This document shows positions 21,131 through 43,300 of a DNA stretch of 64,000 nt, in pieces. The DNA comes from Halichondria panicea (Eukaryota > Porifera > Demospongiae > Suberitida > Halichondriidae). The DNA is taken from the NCBI RefSeq assembly GCF_963675165.1, contig NC_087384.1, positions 2,688,501 to 2,752,500 on the forward strand. Direction: 5' to 3'. Both the position numbers and the translations under genes were made by a program. Positions within the stretch are counted from its first letter, which is position 1, and each line of letters starts with the position of its first letter. The notes under the pieces are model-generated. The model did not search any database. It saw only the letters and a program-made list of their open reading frames with translations, and had not been told where the DNA came from.

Positions 21131-22190
21131 ATGGATGACGATATTCTCAGTTTTGGGAACAATCGTAAGATATCTTTCAAGGCAGCTCTGCGAAGCGTCC
21201 AATCGAATCGTCCAAAGATCAGGGCTGCGGTAATAGTGAAAGACAGCAGCTCCGACTCTAGTGACTCTAATGATGAGGATGAGTCTAGACGTGGTCGCAA
21301 GAGGATACAGCACAGGGTGGGGGGGAAGGTGGGGTCACTGGCCTCGCAGCTCATTCATAACCAGCTGGAGCCGTGCGTCATCTCAGATTCTGATGATAGT
21401 GATCTGGAATCGGGAAGCAAGTAAGACTACATAATTATATACTCATCAGTTATGTTCTGGTGTAACTAAAGATTTTAGACCAGAACACATTTTTGGTGTT
21501 CCAGCCTGGATCAGTCATGTTATTCATAAGAGTATTGGTGTTATGAAAACTTATTTACTAATTGCAAGAATTACCAGGATAATGCTAGTGTGAAACTGTC
21601 TGACCTACATCTTAATCTTGTTATGTGTTTTACATGTTTGTTGCATTTTCCTGTCCGTCACACCGTTACATGTACTCAACAGTATACACTCTGTGATCAA
21701 TATGTAACTAACCCTTCCAGGAAGAAGGTAAAGAAGAAGTCCCCTTCTCCATTGTCCAGTGGCATGTCTCGCTCCCCCTCCCCTGAACCCTCCCCTCCAC
21801 CACCTGGAGCATTGGCCACACCCACTAACCAGGCGTCAAAACATGTACTCAAGTAAGTATATTACCGTATTACTAGAACATTTTGCTGGTGAAAAACCTT
21901 TGCGAATGAGCCAAATCAGCAGAAAATTTGACCCTTTGTGATTTAACTATTTGCGTTCTGGCAAGGACCGTGTGTATTTACTAGTAATAATAACAGGTTT
22001 TGCGGATTTTATTGTTGTGAATTGATCAACCCTCGCAAAATTCGCAAATGTTTGATGCTCGCAAAACATTCTAGTAATACGGTACTGGCTAATCCTTCGT
22101 GAGAATTTAAATGTGTTCAAAAAAGTCAGCATAGCTAATAACTATGACTTGTAGGCCATTTATAGCACATGTTAATTATGCCTCGATGCG

Positions 22191-22276
<86 letters not shown>

Positions 22277-25200
22277 CTATTTCAGCTGCTCAAGGATCAA
22301 TGAAGTGCAAAAGAGTTTTTATAGGTATCTAGTCATGTTTTCTTGGCTTGGTATTTGTGGATTTGCAAAATAAAGCTTCGTTCTCGAGTTATGCCTAGTT
22401 TTGCTTACTTGGAATGCCATTGCAGCCTTTTCAGAAGAGTCCATGCAAAACTTGTTCACCGAGTGTTGCTACTCTACTTAGTAGTTAGCTCTGCACTAGA
22501 ACGCTAGCTGTTGTTCGCTGCAAGAGTGAGAAGAGGGCTGCAAGGCTCTGCTGACTTGCAGCGATTAATTTTAGACTTGAACTTTTGGCATCGATCGTTT
22601 TTAACAATGATCATCGTCGATCATTACCCACTATTTGAGTTTCCCTGTGATTCTGGATTCTGCATGCAGTAAAATAAAAATATTCATCAAATAATTATAA
22701 TCAATGTGTGTATAAAAGCTAGCTATTAGTAGCTTTATGTTATTAGCTTTGGCACCTCCACCGAGGCATCAGCACCCGCGGTGCTTTCGTTCTGCTGGGT
22801 CCAATAAAAAAGTAGAGTTGATAATCTATGCTGTAGAAACTGGATTATTTGCACTTACTCAATTATGTATCTTTATTAAGCGCATGATCAACTGCAGGTT
22901 TTTTGTACTCGAATTGAAGCGCTTTGTATTAGAATTGATTCATCTAATTTCGTTTTAATATCTATGAGCTAGTTTAGCTTGTACCATCTGGAAGGACTCT
23001 CTGGGCACGCTGTTATCTAGCCTCCTTCACAGGTCTCTAATGAAGAAAAGGAGGCCTGATACTGACTGCTTGCACATGCACAAAATTATTGGATATTTTC
23101 CCCATAAAGTTTCCCATAAACCGGAAATTTTTACCAGAAAAATAAATATACGAACAAAAAATATAATATTTAAGTTGTACACAGAGCTATATAGCTAGCT
23201 AGTTAGAGACAGAGCTGTAGGTTTGTTGCAGCAGCTATTTTCTTTCTGATAGAGTCTTCATGTAGACTTTCACCAAGGTTAGTATTAGATGGGCGTGGCC
23301 TGTACACTATAGGCTAGTGTCAGCTCTTTCACTCCGTTCAGATGATTGTCATCCACACTGTTGCAGGCTGTGAGTCTTTTGTGGCTAAGTGTAGCTACTA
23401 GAATGCTATCAGATGGACTAGCACAATCGAACTTCTATCTACTTCCTTTAATCCACTTTCGTTCGTTGTGACGTCATTGTTTTTCTGAGCATATACAATG
23501 TTATCCGGTTTCTGGGGATTAGGTGACGCATGCGCAAACAGTCGATACCATACCCATCTTCAGAAGAAGTGCGGCCTGGGATCGAGGCTAGCTGTTATCT
23601 TGTCTGATGCTGAGACATAGATGAGGTGGACTTGGACCCTTTTTGTTTCAGTTCCTGGTCAATAAAATTTATTGAAGTAATATGATAGTATGGTATGGAT
23701 CCACGTGGGTTGCTTTCTTGCCTATAGCTTTCTCACTTTCTAGCTAGCTATTGGAGTCATCACTCGTCACAGAGACATCCAGTTAGATACTGGGTGGGGC
23801 TCGAAAATGACTGCATTATAAGCGCATAAAGCTCTGCTAATGCCTATTGACCCCATTAGCACATTCCCAGTTTCTATGCTAAAAAGCCCAACTCAGGGCT
23901 CCTCGCAGCTTGGAATCGAGACTATGCGTACATCGCATCAAATTGCGAAATCGAATGTGTGTGCTCCTCTAGCTTCACACACTTGTGCACACAGCTCACA
24001 CACACACGAACTGCTTTTTCCGTCACTGCAACACTGCATATATTATATATACACACACACACACACACACAGCAAAGCTAGCAATGCCCTCCATCAGCTT
24101 ATGTTCTCCGCCTACACACCTGGCTATTCGGACGCCAGCTACTGTTCTGACCACAACAATTCTCTGGTTGGTTCAGCCAGCAAGGAGAGCATCACTCTCA
24201 GAGTTCGCTATCGGGGCAATATCTGTAGGTTCACCATCAACAAGGTACGTATGGTTGTGGTTGGAAACATCTTGATGATGTGAACAGCTACATATACATG
24301 TACATGGAAGGTTGCATGCCATTTACGGTACATTATGTTTTATTGTGGTTACGACGGTAGTAGTGTAAGGGAAAAACAAAATTGTATCTCAATCATGTGT
24401 AGGTAGAGGACATTTGAATAAAAGACAATTTAGGGACGAAATACATTTTTCTTTTGTAGAGAGAGGTTGTGCTCAAAAACACTGCGATACCAAGGGCGTA
24501 TAAAAGAAGAGAGGGCATGCAACAGCAAAACAGCACAATTCAAATTTGGGCGGATGAATGTGCTAAAAATAGAAATATATGTTTGTAGACGCAAATTCAC
24601 ATTCATCTGCCCACATTTGAATTCTGCAGCTACAGTATAGTGACTAGATAGTGAGTTGCATACCCTCTCTTCTTTAATTTATACGCCCTTGGAGATACTT
24701 ATTCTTCTACGTAGAAATTAGCGGATGAAAGCACGTACATTCCACTATGGAGATTCACTCTCCCATTTTTTTTATTAGTAACCTTCTATTAATGTACCCA
24801 CCCCCTAGGGTGACCCTCTCTCTCTGGTGTGCTCAATGCTGGCCACAGAGGTGGCCAAGGGTGAGGAGGCTAACAGGTTCCTCCTCTCCCATAAGACTAC
24901 CACCCTCTCTGTCAGTGAGTCACCTCTCTCTCTTGGGCTCACCACAGCTGACATTATTGGTGAGACCTGTACACTGATAGGACCTTGCAGACCTTGAACC
25001 ATGTCACTATATATATCAGTTGTAATGATCCTCTGATATTATAGTGCTAGAGATCTAAAAAAATTCATTCAACTCGAACACGATGATTTCATGAGTAACA
25101 GTTTCGTTTGACTTCATTGCCTGCACTGCGTTGCATGCGTTCCGGTAAGCGCCAACGTTTTCGTGGGGGAACAATTTTATGGAGGTCAGCTTGCTCACGA

Positions 25201-25765
25201 ATATAACGAACAGTTTACCCCACGAACATTTTACGGTGCTCATTGCTCACATACATGTACAACTGTATATTTTCGGATTCATTGCCTTTGCTTTTTTTTA
25301 ACACTTAACACAGTGTAATTTTTATCTTCAGATGCTATTCAATTGTCTGAAGCTACAACAAGCAAAGAAGGCAGCTCGCTCAACCTCAGCACTGGTGACA
25401 GTAATATTCAAATCAAAGTTCAAACTTCCAAGAAAAGTAAAATGTACAGTCTGTCTAAAGTAAGTACACATAGAGCAAACTATTAATTGTGCATCCCCTG
25501 CTGCCGGTAGACCATTTTGCGTAAGCCTGAAGTACACAAAATATTAATGGCTCGTTACATCTGTCATGCTATTTCTAGGCTAAAAGTTGTATTGTTGCTG
25601 TAGACTGACCCCCTGAAGAAGGCAATGGAAGCTTTTGCTAAAGAACTGGATGTGGCAGTGTCTAAGCTGTCATTCTCATTTGATGGAGACCCCATCTCAC
25701 CATTGCAGACAGCTCGTGATTTGGACATGGAGAATGAGGACTGCATTGACGCTAGATACTCATGA
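21131..25765 (+). CDS. NFATC2IP: NFATC2IP/Rad60-like protein with two C-terminal SUMO-like domains, 6 exons
   Basis: The join is 21131-21420, 21721-21852, 24073-24244, 24809-24959, 25332-25459 and 25604-25765, giving 344 aa with all phases consistent. The N-terminal half is basic and Ser/Asp/Glu-rich with Ser-Pro repeats (SRSPSPEPSPPPP), as in nuclear, phosphorylated proteins. The first ubiquitin-like fold begins at SITLRVRYRGN (about residue 180). The second begins at IQIKVQTSKKSKMYSLSK (about 275) and ends with LSFSFDGDPISPLQTARDLDM and an acidic end, typical of SUMO folds. There is no terminal di-Gly, as expected for Rad60/Esc2/NIP45 proteins, which act in SUMO-dependent genome maintenance. 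The protein ends soon after the second domain. The 2.2-kb intron 2 holds several mobile elements. Confidence 0.88.
21863..22084. repeat. MITE-like element with 24-bp terminal inverted repeats
   Basis: Left ACCGTATTACTAGAACATTT and right AAAACATTCTAGTAATACGGT are inverse complements. About 220 bp, non-coding, in intron 2 of the NFATC2IP-like gene. Confidence 0.85.
22172..22795 (+). repeat. Repeat family R1, forward copy with an expanded (TG)n
   Basis: Runs from ATGCCTCGATGCGCATGTG to CGAGGCATCAGCACCCGCGGTGC. The order of blocks matches 38142-38690. The GT-rich stretch near the left end has grown into the 81-bp (TG)n at 22193-22273. Confidence 0.85.
22193..22273. repeat. (TG)n microsatellite, 81 bp
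   Basis: Uninterrupted TG dinucleotides inside a family R1 element. Confidence 0.97.
23018..23590 (-). mobile_element. Non-autonomous element R2, inverted copy
   Basis: Inverse complement of 15770-16319. It starts TAGCCTCCTTCAC, contains TGGGCGTGGCCTG and TCATCCACACTGTTGCAGGC, and ends GAAGTGCGGCCTGGGATCGAGGCTA. It lies in intron 2 of the NFATC2IP-like gene. Confidence 0.8.
24486..24695. repeat. MITE-like element (CCAAGGGCGTATAAAA family), copy 1
   Basis: The ends ACCAAGGGCGTATAAAAGAA and AATTTATACGCCCTTGG are inverted. Just inside them GAGAGGGCATGCAAC pairs with GTTGCATACCCTCTC. A second copy is at 54232-54429. It lies in intron 3 of the NFATC2IP-like gene. Confidence 0.8.
25055..25235. 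repeat. Family A element, second copy
   Basis: Shares AACTCGAA...TGAGTAA...GACTTCATTGCCTGCACTGC and the GGAGGTCAGCTTGC block with 689-876. It lies in intron 4 of the NFATC2IP-like gene. Confidence 0.7.
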
Positions 25766-26048
25766 TTTGCATGCATTTTTATTATGTGTATATTGATCGT
25801 GTACGTTCATCTGATTCCAATTTTTATCTGTGCTTATTGCGTCGATATTTAGCCGCACCATATACATCATGGAGGTCAGAGGTCGTTATAGACCCAGTGT
25901 GGGTGGGGTTAAAAGTTGCGCCCCCAGGGTCTGTAACTAATGCTAGGGGTATCCTCACAAAACCAAAACACAACAGGCTGTTTCTTGCCATTCACAAACT
26001 TCTGAATTTTATTGCCCACCGTATTATTAACTGCGAGAAATTACAAAG

Positions 26049-27078
26049 ATGGCTGCTCCGCCGCTAGAACAAGGAGCACTCCTTCTGAGAAGGCAACTAA
26101 TAGGTGAGTTGGTGAGTAGCTAGCTAGCTAGCTAGTCAACTCTGGGGTTTTGCACACATGCTCAGATGTAGCTAGCTTGCTAACTGCTGACGTGCATATC
26201 ATCTGTCCTTAGGCCAGTGTAATTATGTGTTTAGATATCTGACTACTTAGCCGACCACGAGTACATGTACATGTACGTACCTATATGCATTTTGGTTATA
26301 ATTATTAGTATAAACGTGTGTGATCACTAAATTTGATGATGCTCCCATATTCAGAGTTATCTAAGAAACCTGTGGAAGGATTCTCAGCTGGTCTAGTGGA
26401 CGACGATGACTTGTACCAATGGGAGGTCCTCATTATGGGACCACAAGACACATACTAGTATCCTACTGTATACAACTCGTTTAGTGTTTATTAAGACATT
26501 GTTATTCATTAGACCCGTGGTGCATTTAGTGTCTATGGCAATTACTGCACCCTCAAGTGGCTTGGAAGTTTGTGTTGGTATGTTGACTTTCAACAACATT
26601 CTGTATCTGTTTCGGACTTTCGATTAGATTCATATTGTAACCGTCTGCTCCTTTTGTGAAATTGTTGAGTCAAGGATGTACGACTAACCTTACTTATACC
26701 TACATCTATATAATTGTGTGAAATACTTTTAATTTGATTTCCCTACAGTATTTTGATTGTTTATGATGTGATGTACATGCTGCCAGCCTAGGCACAGTAC
26801 ATGTACAGTTTGTGTGTCAGTTGTCTCCTTGACTTTGTGTTCAGTGAAGGTGGGTATTTTAAGGCACACTTGATTTTCCCAAAGGAGTATCCACAGAGAC
26901 CACCGAAAATGAAATTTATCACAGAGATTTGGCATCCAAATGGTGAGTTCATTATCATTAGTACACACAATATTGGATTTCGTAGTTAGCCATATTGAAT
27001 CACATAATTATGTTCGTGTACTAGTACAATGCACTAATGTGCTTAGATTACCATTTCATTATCACACACACACACACG

Positions 27079-27135
<57 letters not shown>

Positions 27136-28277
27136 CACTCCACCACTAAACACACTGAAAATGGACCTCTTTGGGGTAACCATGGTGAGGGGTTATGTAC
27201 CGTACATAATATCTGTGTGTTAGGTGGTTTTTATACTGACGGTTGACCTTTTTTTCAGGGGTGGCCTTTAAGTATAATTATAATTATAGCCAGTACGTTT
27301 TTGCATTATACATTCTCACACATGCACAAATGCAGTTGAAAAAAATGGAGATGTGTGCATTTCAATCTTACATGAGCCCGGAGAGGATAAGTGGGGCTAT
27401 GAAAAGCCTGAAGAGAGGTGGCTGCCCATACACACTGTGGAGACTATAGCTATCAGTGTCATCTCCATGTTGGCGGACCCTAACGACGAAAGTCCTGCTA
27501 ACGTTGATGCTGCAGTGAGTACTGGTCTTGTGTATACCCTAGTATATTTAATGTTTTTCTTGGTTAGCCTTGAAATTAGGAGCCAGGACAATACATGTGT
27601 CCCTTTAAGCCGGATAACTGATAATCAAATAGTTAAACCACGCTTTGAGCCACCCACTACACATTTTGTGCATGTGGGCGTCAATATTATCCTCTTTCGT
27701 TCATTTTATGCTATAATTGGCGTGTTACCGCCCACTAAACACGTAGTCACGTCTGATAGGCACTGCCAACATTCCGGCAAGGGACACGAAATTACTGCAA
27801 TAGTGACTAGATGTTCCCTCTAGGAAAAGTCGTGCTCGCGAGACTATATCAGGCCGGGTATCATACACCTGCATTTTGAAGTAGAAGGGGGAAATAAAGC
27901 CATGCGCAGGGGCATCCAGAAAGATTGAAAGATTGAAAGGGATCGTACGTACCGGATGGTCTAAAAGTCATCCAAACTATTACTTTGTTTTTTTAGAAAT
28001 CCTAATTATATACAACATAGCCGACCCAGGGCATGCCTGGAAAAAATGTGTTGATTAAATGGTCTTAGGTGTATTCTGGTGAGTTTTGAGATTGCCTAAG
28101 CGTTCTTGCCTAAGCGTTCTCGATCATCATAGAATGCTAAATTTTAGGGAGGGGGGAATTGCTGTAGAATTATTCAATCCCTCTCACCCCCTACAGAAAG
28201 AGTGGCGAGAGCAATACACTACTACATTTAAAAAGAAGGTTATGAAATGTGTTCGGAAAAGTCAAGATAGCTTATAA
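26049..28277 (+). CDS. UBE2G1: Ubiquitin-conjugating enzyme E2 G1, 5 exons
   Basis: The join is 26049-26103, 26355-26457, 26845-26942, 27336-27514 and 28197-28277, giving 171 aa, close to the human length of 170. The product is an E2 that takes ubiquitin from E1 and passes it to E3 ligases. The core is nearly unchanged: [13 protein letters not shown], then the active-site Cys in [20 protein letters not shown], then [20 protein letters not shown]. The long insert after the catalytic Cys ([17 protein letters not shown]) marks the G/R/Cdc34-like E2 class. The short N-terminus [17 protein letters not shown] and C-terminal [13 protein letters not shown] also fit UBE2G1. The gene follows the NFATC2IP-like gene by 283 bp on the same strand. 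Intron 3 carries a long (CA)n. Confidence 0.96.
27063..27134. repeat. (CA)n microsatellite in UBE2G1 intron 3
   Basis: About 72 bp of CA dinucleotides with two CG interruptions near the left end. The short histidine/threonine-rich open frames over it are artefacts. Confidence 0.96.
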
Positions 28278-28642
28278 CTATTTAGGCCATTATAAAAGTA
28301 TGTTGTTTTAAATTCATATTCTGCTGAGTTATATAATTATTATAGTGCAAAAGTAGAGTTGATGTCTATATTGCGTAAATCAACTCGATCCCTCAGTCAT
28401 AGATGCTCTCTATTGTTTCATATTCTCTTACATGATCATGCTTCTGTATAGAATATTTATTTTGGATTGTAAAAACATAAACACACGCGACTATTATAAT
28501 TATTTTGCTGTCATACTACGTATACGTACTGTTAGCTAGTAATTAATGACACCACATGCATGCTGTACGTAGTGTATAGATATACATGCAATTCAATTTT
28601 ATAACATGTATATATTTCAAATACATTATTTGGTATAATTAT

Positions 28643-28835
28643 AATCGCATGTTGTCCTATTATTCACTGTGATTCGTACAGTGATTAATCGCGTATCAGT
28701 AATTGCACGTCGTCATTAACGACGTGCAATTACTGCCTTGACGACCGCACGTTCAAATAACGGCCGCGGCTAATCTGAAACTGCAGCTAAAAATGTCCTT
28801 AAAACTGCATCACAAACGACAATAGTATGGATATA
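28643..28835. repeat. Repeat family R3, copy 1
   Basis: Runs from CGCATGTTGTCCTATTATTC through GCAATTACTGCCTTGACGACC to GCATCACAAACGACAATAGTATGG. It shares most of its length with 63587-63812. The interior has an inverted GCACGTCGT/ACGACGTGC hairpin. Confidence 0.85.
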
Positions 28836-28932
28836 CTCGTGCAATATATAATAAGGGATTAATAACAAGCACTGCCAGTGCTAATTGTTATACACATGCT
28901 ATTAATCCCATATTGCACTCTTATCCATATAT
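28826..28932. repeat. Inverted repeat around a GCACTGCCAGTGC centre
   Basis: TGGATATACTCGTGCAATAT...GGGATTAATA on the left mirrors CTATTAATCCC...ATTGCACTCTTATCCA on the right. Confidence 0.7.
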
Positions 28933-29308
28933 ATATTATATACTACTAATTTATTGTGTACATGTAGCTGTATAGGGACCAAAAATAATTTATAATGCAC
29001 GCCCTCGATCCACATGCATGTTTCCCTCCATATATTTTATGGCATGGATATAATAATTATAATATACAGTACTTTTTTTGAATAATAAAATTATGTGTTG
29101 CTGATAATTATGCCACAAATCTTTGATATAAAAAGAAATCTATAGACAGAAAATACTCACAGCGCCTGTACCAGTAATTATATATAGACATAAATAATAA
29201 GTCATTTGCACAAAATATCAGCAACAAATTTAAATTAGCTATTTCACATAAAATTTGATACAACAATTACATGTACTTACAAACAAACTAGGGTGGAGTG
29301 TTAAAAGT

Positions 29309-40026
<10,718 letters not shown>

Positions 40027-40343
40027 CTTTATACAGACCTCAAATACAGAATTTGGCTACACTCAAATAATTTATGCTGTGTCCACCCAACATTAATTCA
40101 GTGGACCTGCCCATTTCCCGTATACTCAACTGTATTATCCGTATACTAGTTTGAAATTCCGTGTCACATGACTGGTAATTTCTGCTTTAACCCCTTTGGC
40201 CGTGACATTAAATATTATGGTAAATAGGCGTGGCTATCTTTTTTGTGGCCCATGCTTTCTGCACTGCTTGCTAGAGAACTGGCTACCTATGGTATAGTAC
40301 TGGTGTGCATATTATAGTATAGTAATCAAGCAAAGATCAGAGA

Positions 40344-43300
40344 ATGGATCACATCTCGTTGTTGTACTGGCTAGGGTTTCTGGTGAAGATATTGGCTGTG
40401 CTGCTAGTGCTGAGGTATTAACACCAACACCAGTCATGTCATGATACCAGAGGGAGCATGATACCAGCTAACTGCAATCTAGTATACTCTGTTATTAAGT
40501 ATGCACTGTATTTTTTTTTTTTGCCATGCTAGGCTGCTGGTGTGGGGTGTGTTCTATCTGGTCGACAGGTTCCTAGGGCTGAGTGTGACAGTCAGTGGGT
40601 GGAGGATCGGAGGATTTGAGAGTCTACAGATTAAGTATCAGCGTCTAGAACTGGTAGGTATGATCACCTGCAAGTGACGTTTATAGTAAATACATCTATT
40701 ATTGTGAGGTTTGCATACCGAATTAGTTAACCTTTCATTTATGTTGTGTTAATGTTGACATTATAGATTATCTCTATCTCTATCTCATATCATAATCTGT
40801 GCCCTCATTTTGCAGCAAGTGAACGGGCTCCACATATCTCTGAGGTGGTTCGACCGCTCATGTCGGTAAGTGCTGACATCACATTCCATTTCTGTTAGTA
40901 ATTAGAGCATTATCTCACTCGTGCATTTGTGCAAGTGTTGCAATTATTTTTAGTTCATTGCACTGCAGGCACTTCTTCAAAGTCAACATCAAAGGCACCC
41001 ATGTGGAGTACGCTAAGACCCCAGGAGGAGGTAATTCAGCACCTGCCAGGCCTCGCAAAACTCGATTAAGTAATTCGCTGAAGAAGAGGCTTTTCTACTC
41101 AATAGTGAGGAGAATACTAAAGGTATGAGTGTATAGCTGCTAAACGAGTGTAATAAGTAGGAGCAGTGTTACAGTCGTGTGACTAGATTAATTAGTTGAG
41201 CTATTATAGTGTAAGTAGGAAACATACTTGCTCCAAGCGGGTGGCAGAACATTTCAAGCGGGTAAAAATTAACCTGCTAACCCCAGGTTAGTACATGTTG
41301 TTTACAAGCCCTTAAGTGAGATCCTTTGCTTCGTTTGCAAAGGCAGATATTATTGACTAACGTGCATCAATTGACACTGATACACATGCATTGGTGCCTA
41401 GCTTGCGATAGGCTAAGTAAATTACTTTTCTTTTAGCTATGGCACCCTCTCTGTAGCATTGATATTTAAATCACTCCACCCACTCAGTGGACGGAGGTGT
41501 CAGTGAAGTGCCTGGAGGTATGGGTACAAGACTACTCAAAAGAGGATGTTACACCTGGGGCTATGCTACAAGGCCAGTTGTCCATCATTGCCAAGCCACT
41601 TCCTCAAGGGTAAGACACCCTGCGTACTGATACGTATTGTGTGCGGGCATAGGTACAGAAATGTGTGCATTGAATGTCTGCATATGCAGTGAGCTGGGGC
41701 TGTCACTGGACGTGGAAAATATGTTGGGACAACTCTTTGTTCAACTGGAACAGGTAAACACATGGCTCAGTTTACTACGTATAATTATGAAGCCCGTTAG
41801 AAAACGAGAAGACTGCTACACCTAGTGTACTTTGTGTACTTGCACTGCATGTAGTTGCTTTGGCGGTGGTCTCTACCGTGTTTAGCTCACAGTTCTAAAC
41901 AATGTGCACTTATTTTGACCTTACGTATCTGAGTACAGTGACCCGGCCTAGAGCCGTTTTTAGTAATGAGAATTGATTTGTGTAAAATTATTCACACATT
42001 CCCTGCACCCATCCTCACGACAGCCATGCACATACACTGAGGACGGTCTGTATCCGTTGGCTGACTTTAAGTTCTGTGCCAAAACGGTTCTCTTCCTCCA
42101 GCCCCTCTCTCTGAAGGGGGGTCTGGTCAAGTCAGTACAGCTCAATGTAGTCCCTCTCACACTCTCTCTATCCCAGCAAGGTAAGGGCTAGAAAATTGAG
42201 CTTTCTTGATTTGATTTCTAACTAGTAAGCTATTACATGCAGTAGAGCCTCTTCCACACTTGTAGCTATTCGAATAAGATTATAAGGCGAATGTGTATAT
42301 ATGTAAGGAGCACACTATATGGAGCGAGAGGGAAGGAGGAGATTGATTTTTATTTTTGTTATTTGTTTCTTTAAATACATACAATCACTCCTGATATAAT
42401 GTATGAATCCTCCACCAGGACTATTGAGCAACCTACTCATTGACTACCAGCTCTCCTCACAACCCTCCACAAATGCCACACCCCCTAGCAATCCCCAGCA
42501 GAGACTAGCACTTCTACCTGAGGTTCGTGCACACTGAAATCTTTTTCCTCATGAGGTTTGTCATAATGTGGTGATTTTCCTCACACAGAAGGTTGAAGTG
42601 GTACTGGAAAATGTGAGCCTGTTGTACCAAGCCCTAGGAACCAGTAGGTACGTTACATGTACAGTACACTGTAGGTTTGAGTTGTCTAGGGCGGAGTGTT
42701 TCACTACTCTCTTTTACAATACAGTCTAAGAATGAAATAGCCGCATTACCTGTAGATCATGATTAATTTACATGAGCACTTTCGGTGCATCTTTGAACAC
42801 AGATATATAATTTCCTGTTGTTCTTTGTTGCCTCCGTGCAGAGTGCTGTCATCCAAGGTGACGAGAGTATCAGTGGCAGCTGCTCTATCTCTGAAGGAGG
42901 ACTCTCACCTGCCGAGCATGGACGCATCACTAGGAGTCCAAGGTGAGGAAAGGGTGCATTAATTCTGTAATGAAATAATCGAATCTTGGTGACAATAATG
43001 TGTAGATGCCAGTGACGGATCCAGGGAGATCCAAATGAGCAAATTAAAGGAACCCCCCCTTTGCTCAGAGTGTTAGAATTGATTTTTAGCCATCTAACAG
43101 TGATCTACAGATAATTTATTGTAATAATGTCAATACTGGCCTGTTCTAAGCTGTAGCTAAAAGCAGTGGCTTCTATACACTGATCACGTTGCAAGCTCTG
43201 CAATTATTAGTACAGAGATGTACATGTACATCTATGTAGGCAGAGATTGAACCGGAATTGAGCGTTACTCTAAAAATTTCACACTTTGCGCGGGGAGACT

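Larger units (their letters stand above)
28278..29308. other. Convergent intergenic region between UBE2G1 and RAB35
   Basis: Both flanking genes end here, so it holds both 3' untranslated regions. It contains a family R3 repeat (28643-28835), followed by an inverted repeat (28826-28932). No gene was seen. Confidence 0.5.

Noticed and set aside
21059-21354. Two overlapping minus-strand open frames
   Set aside because: They are antisense shadows of exon 1 of the NFATC2IP-like gene, whose frame joins the downstream exons in phase.
23985-24275. Open frames over the (CA)n before exon 3 of the NFATC2IP-like gene
   Set aside because: Only the frame that continues into the SUMO-like domain after the AG at 24072 is coding. 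The His/Thr-rich stretches are translated microsatellite.
26940-27246. Histidine/threonine-rich open frames in the UBE2G1 region
   Set aside because: They are translations of the (CA)n in UBE2G1 intron 3.
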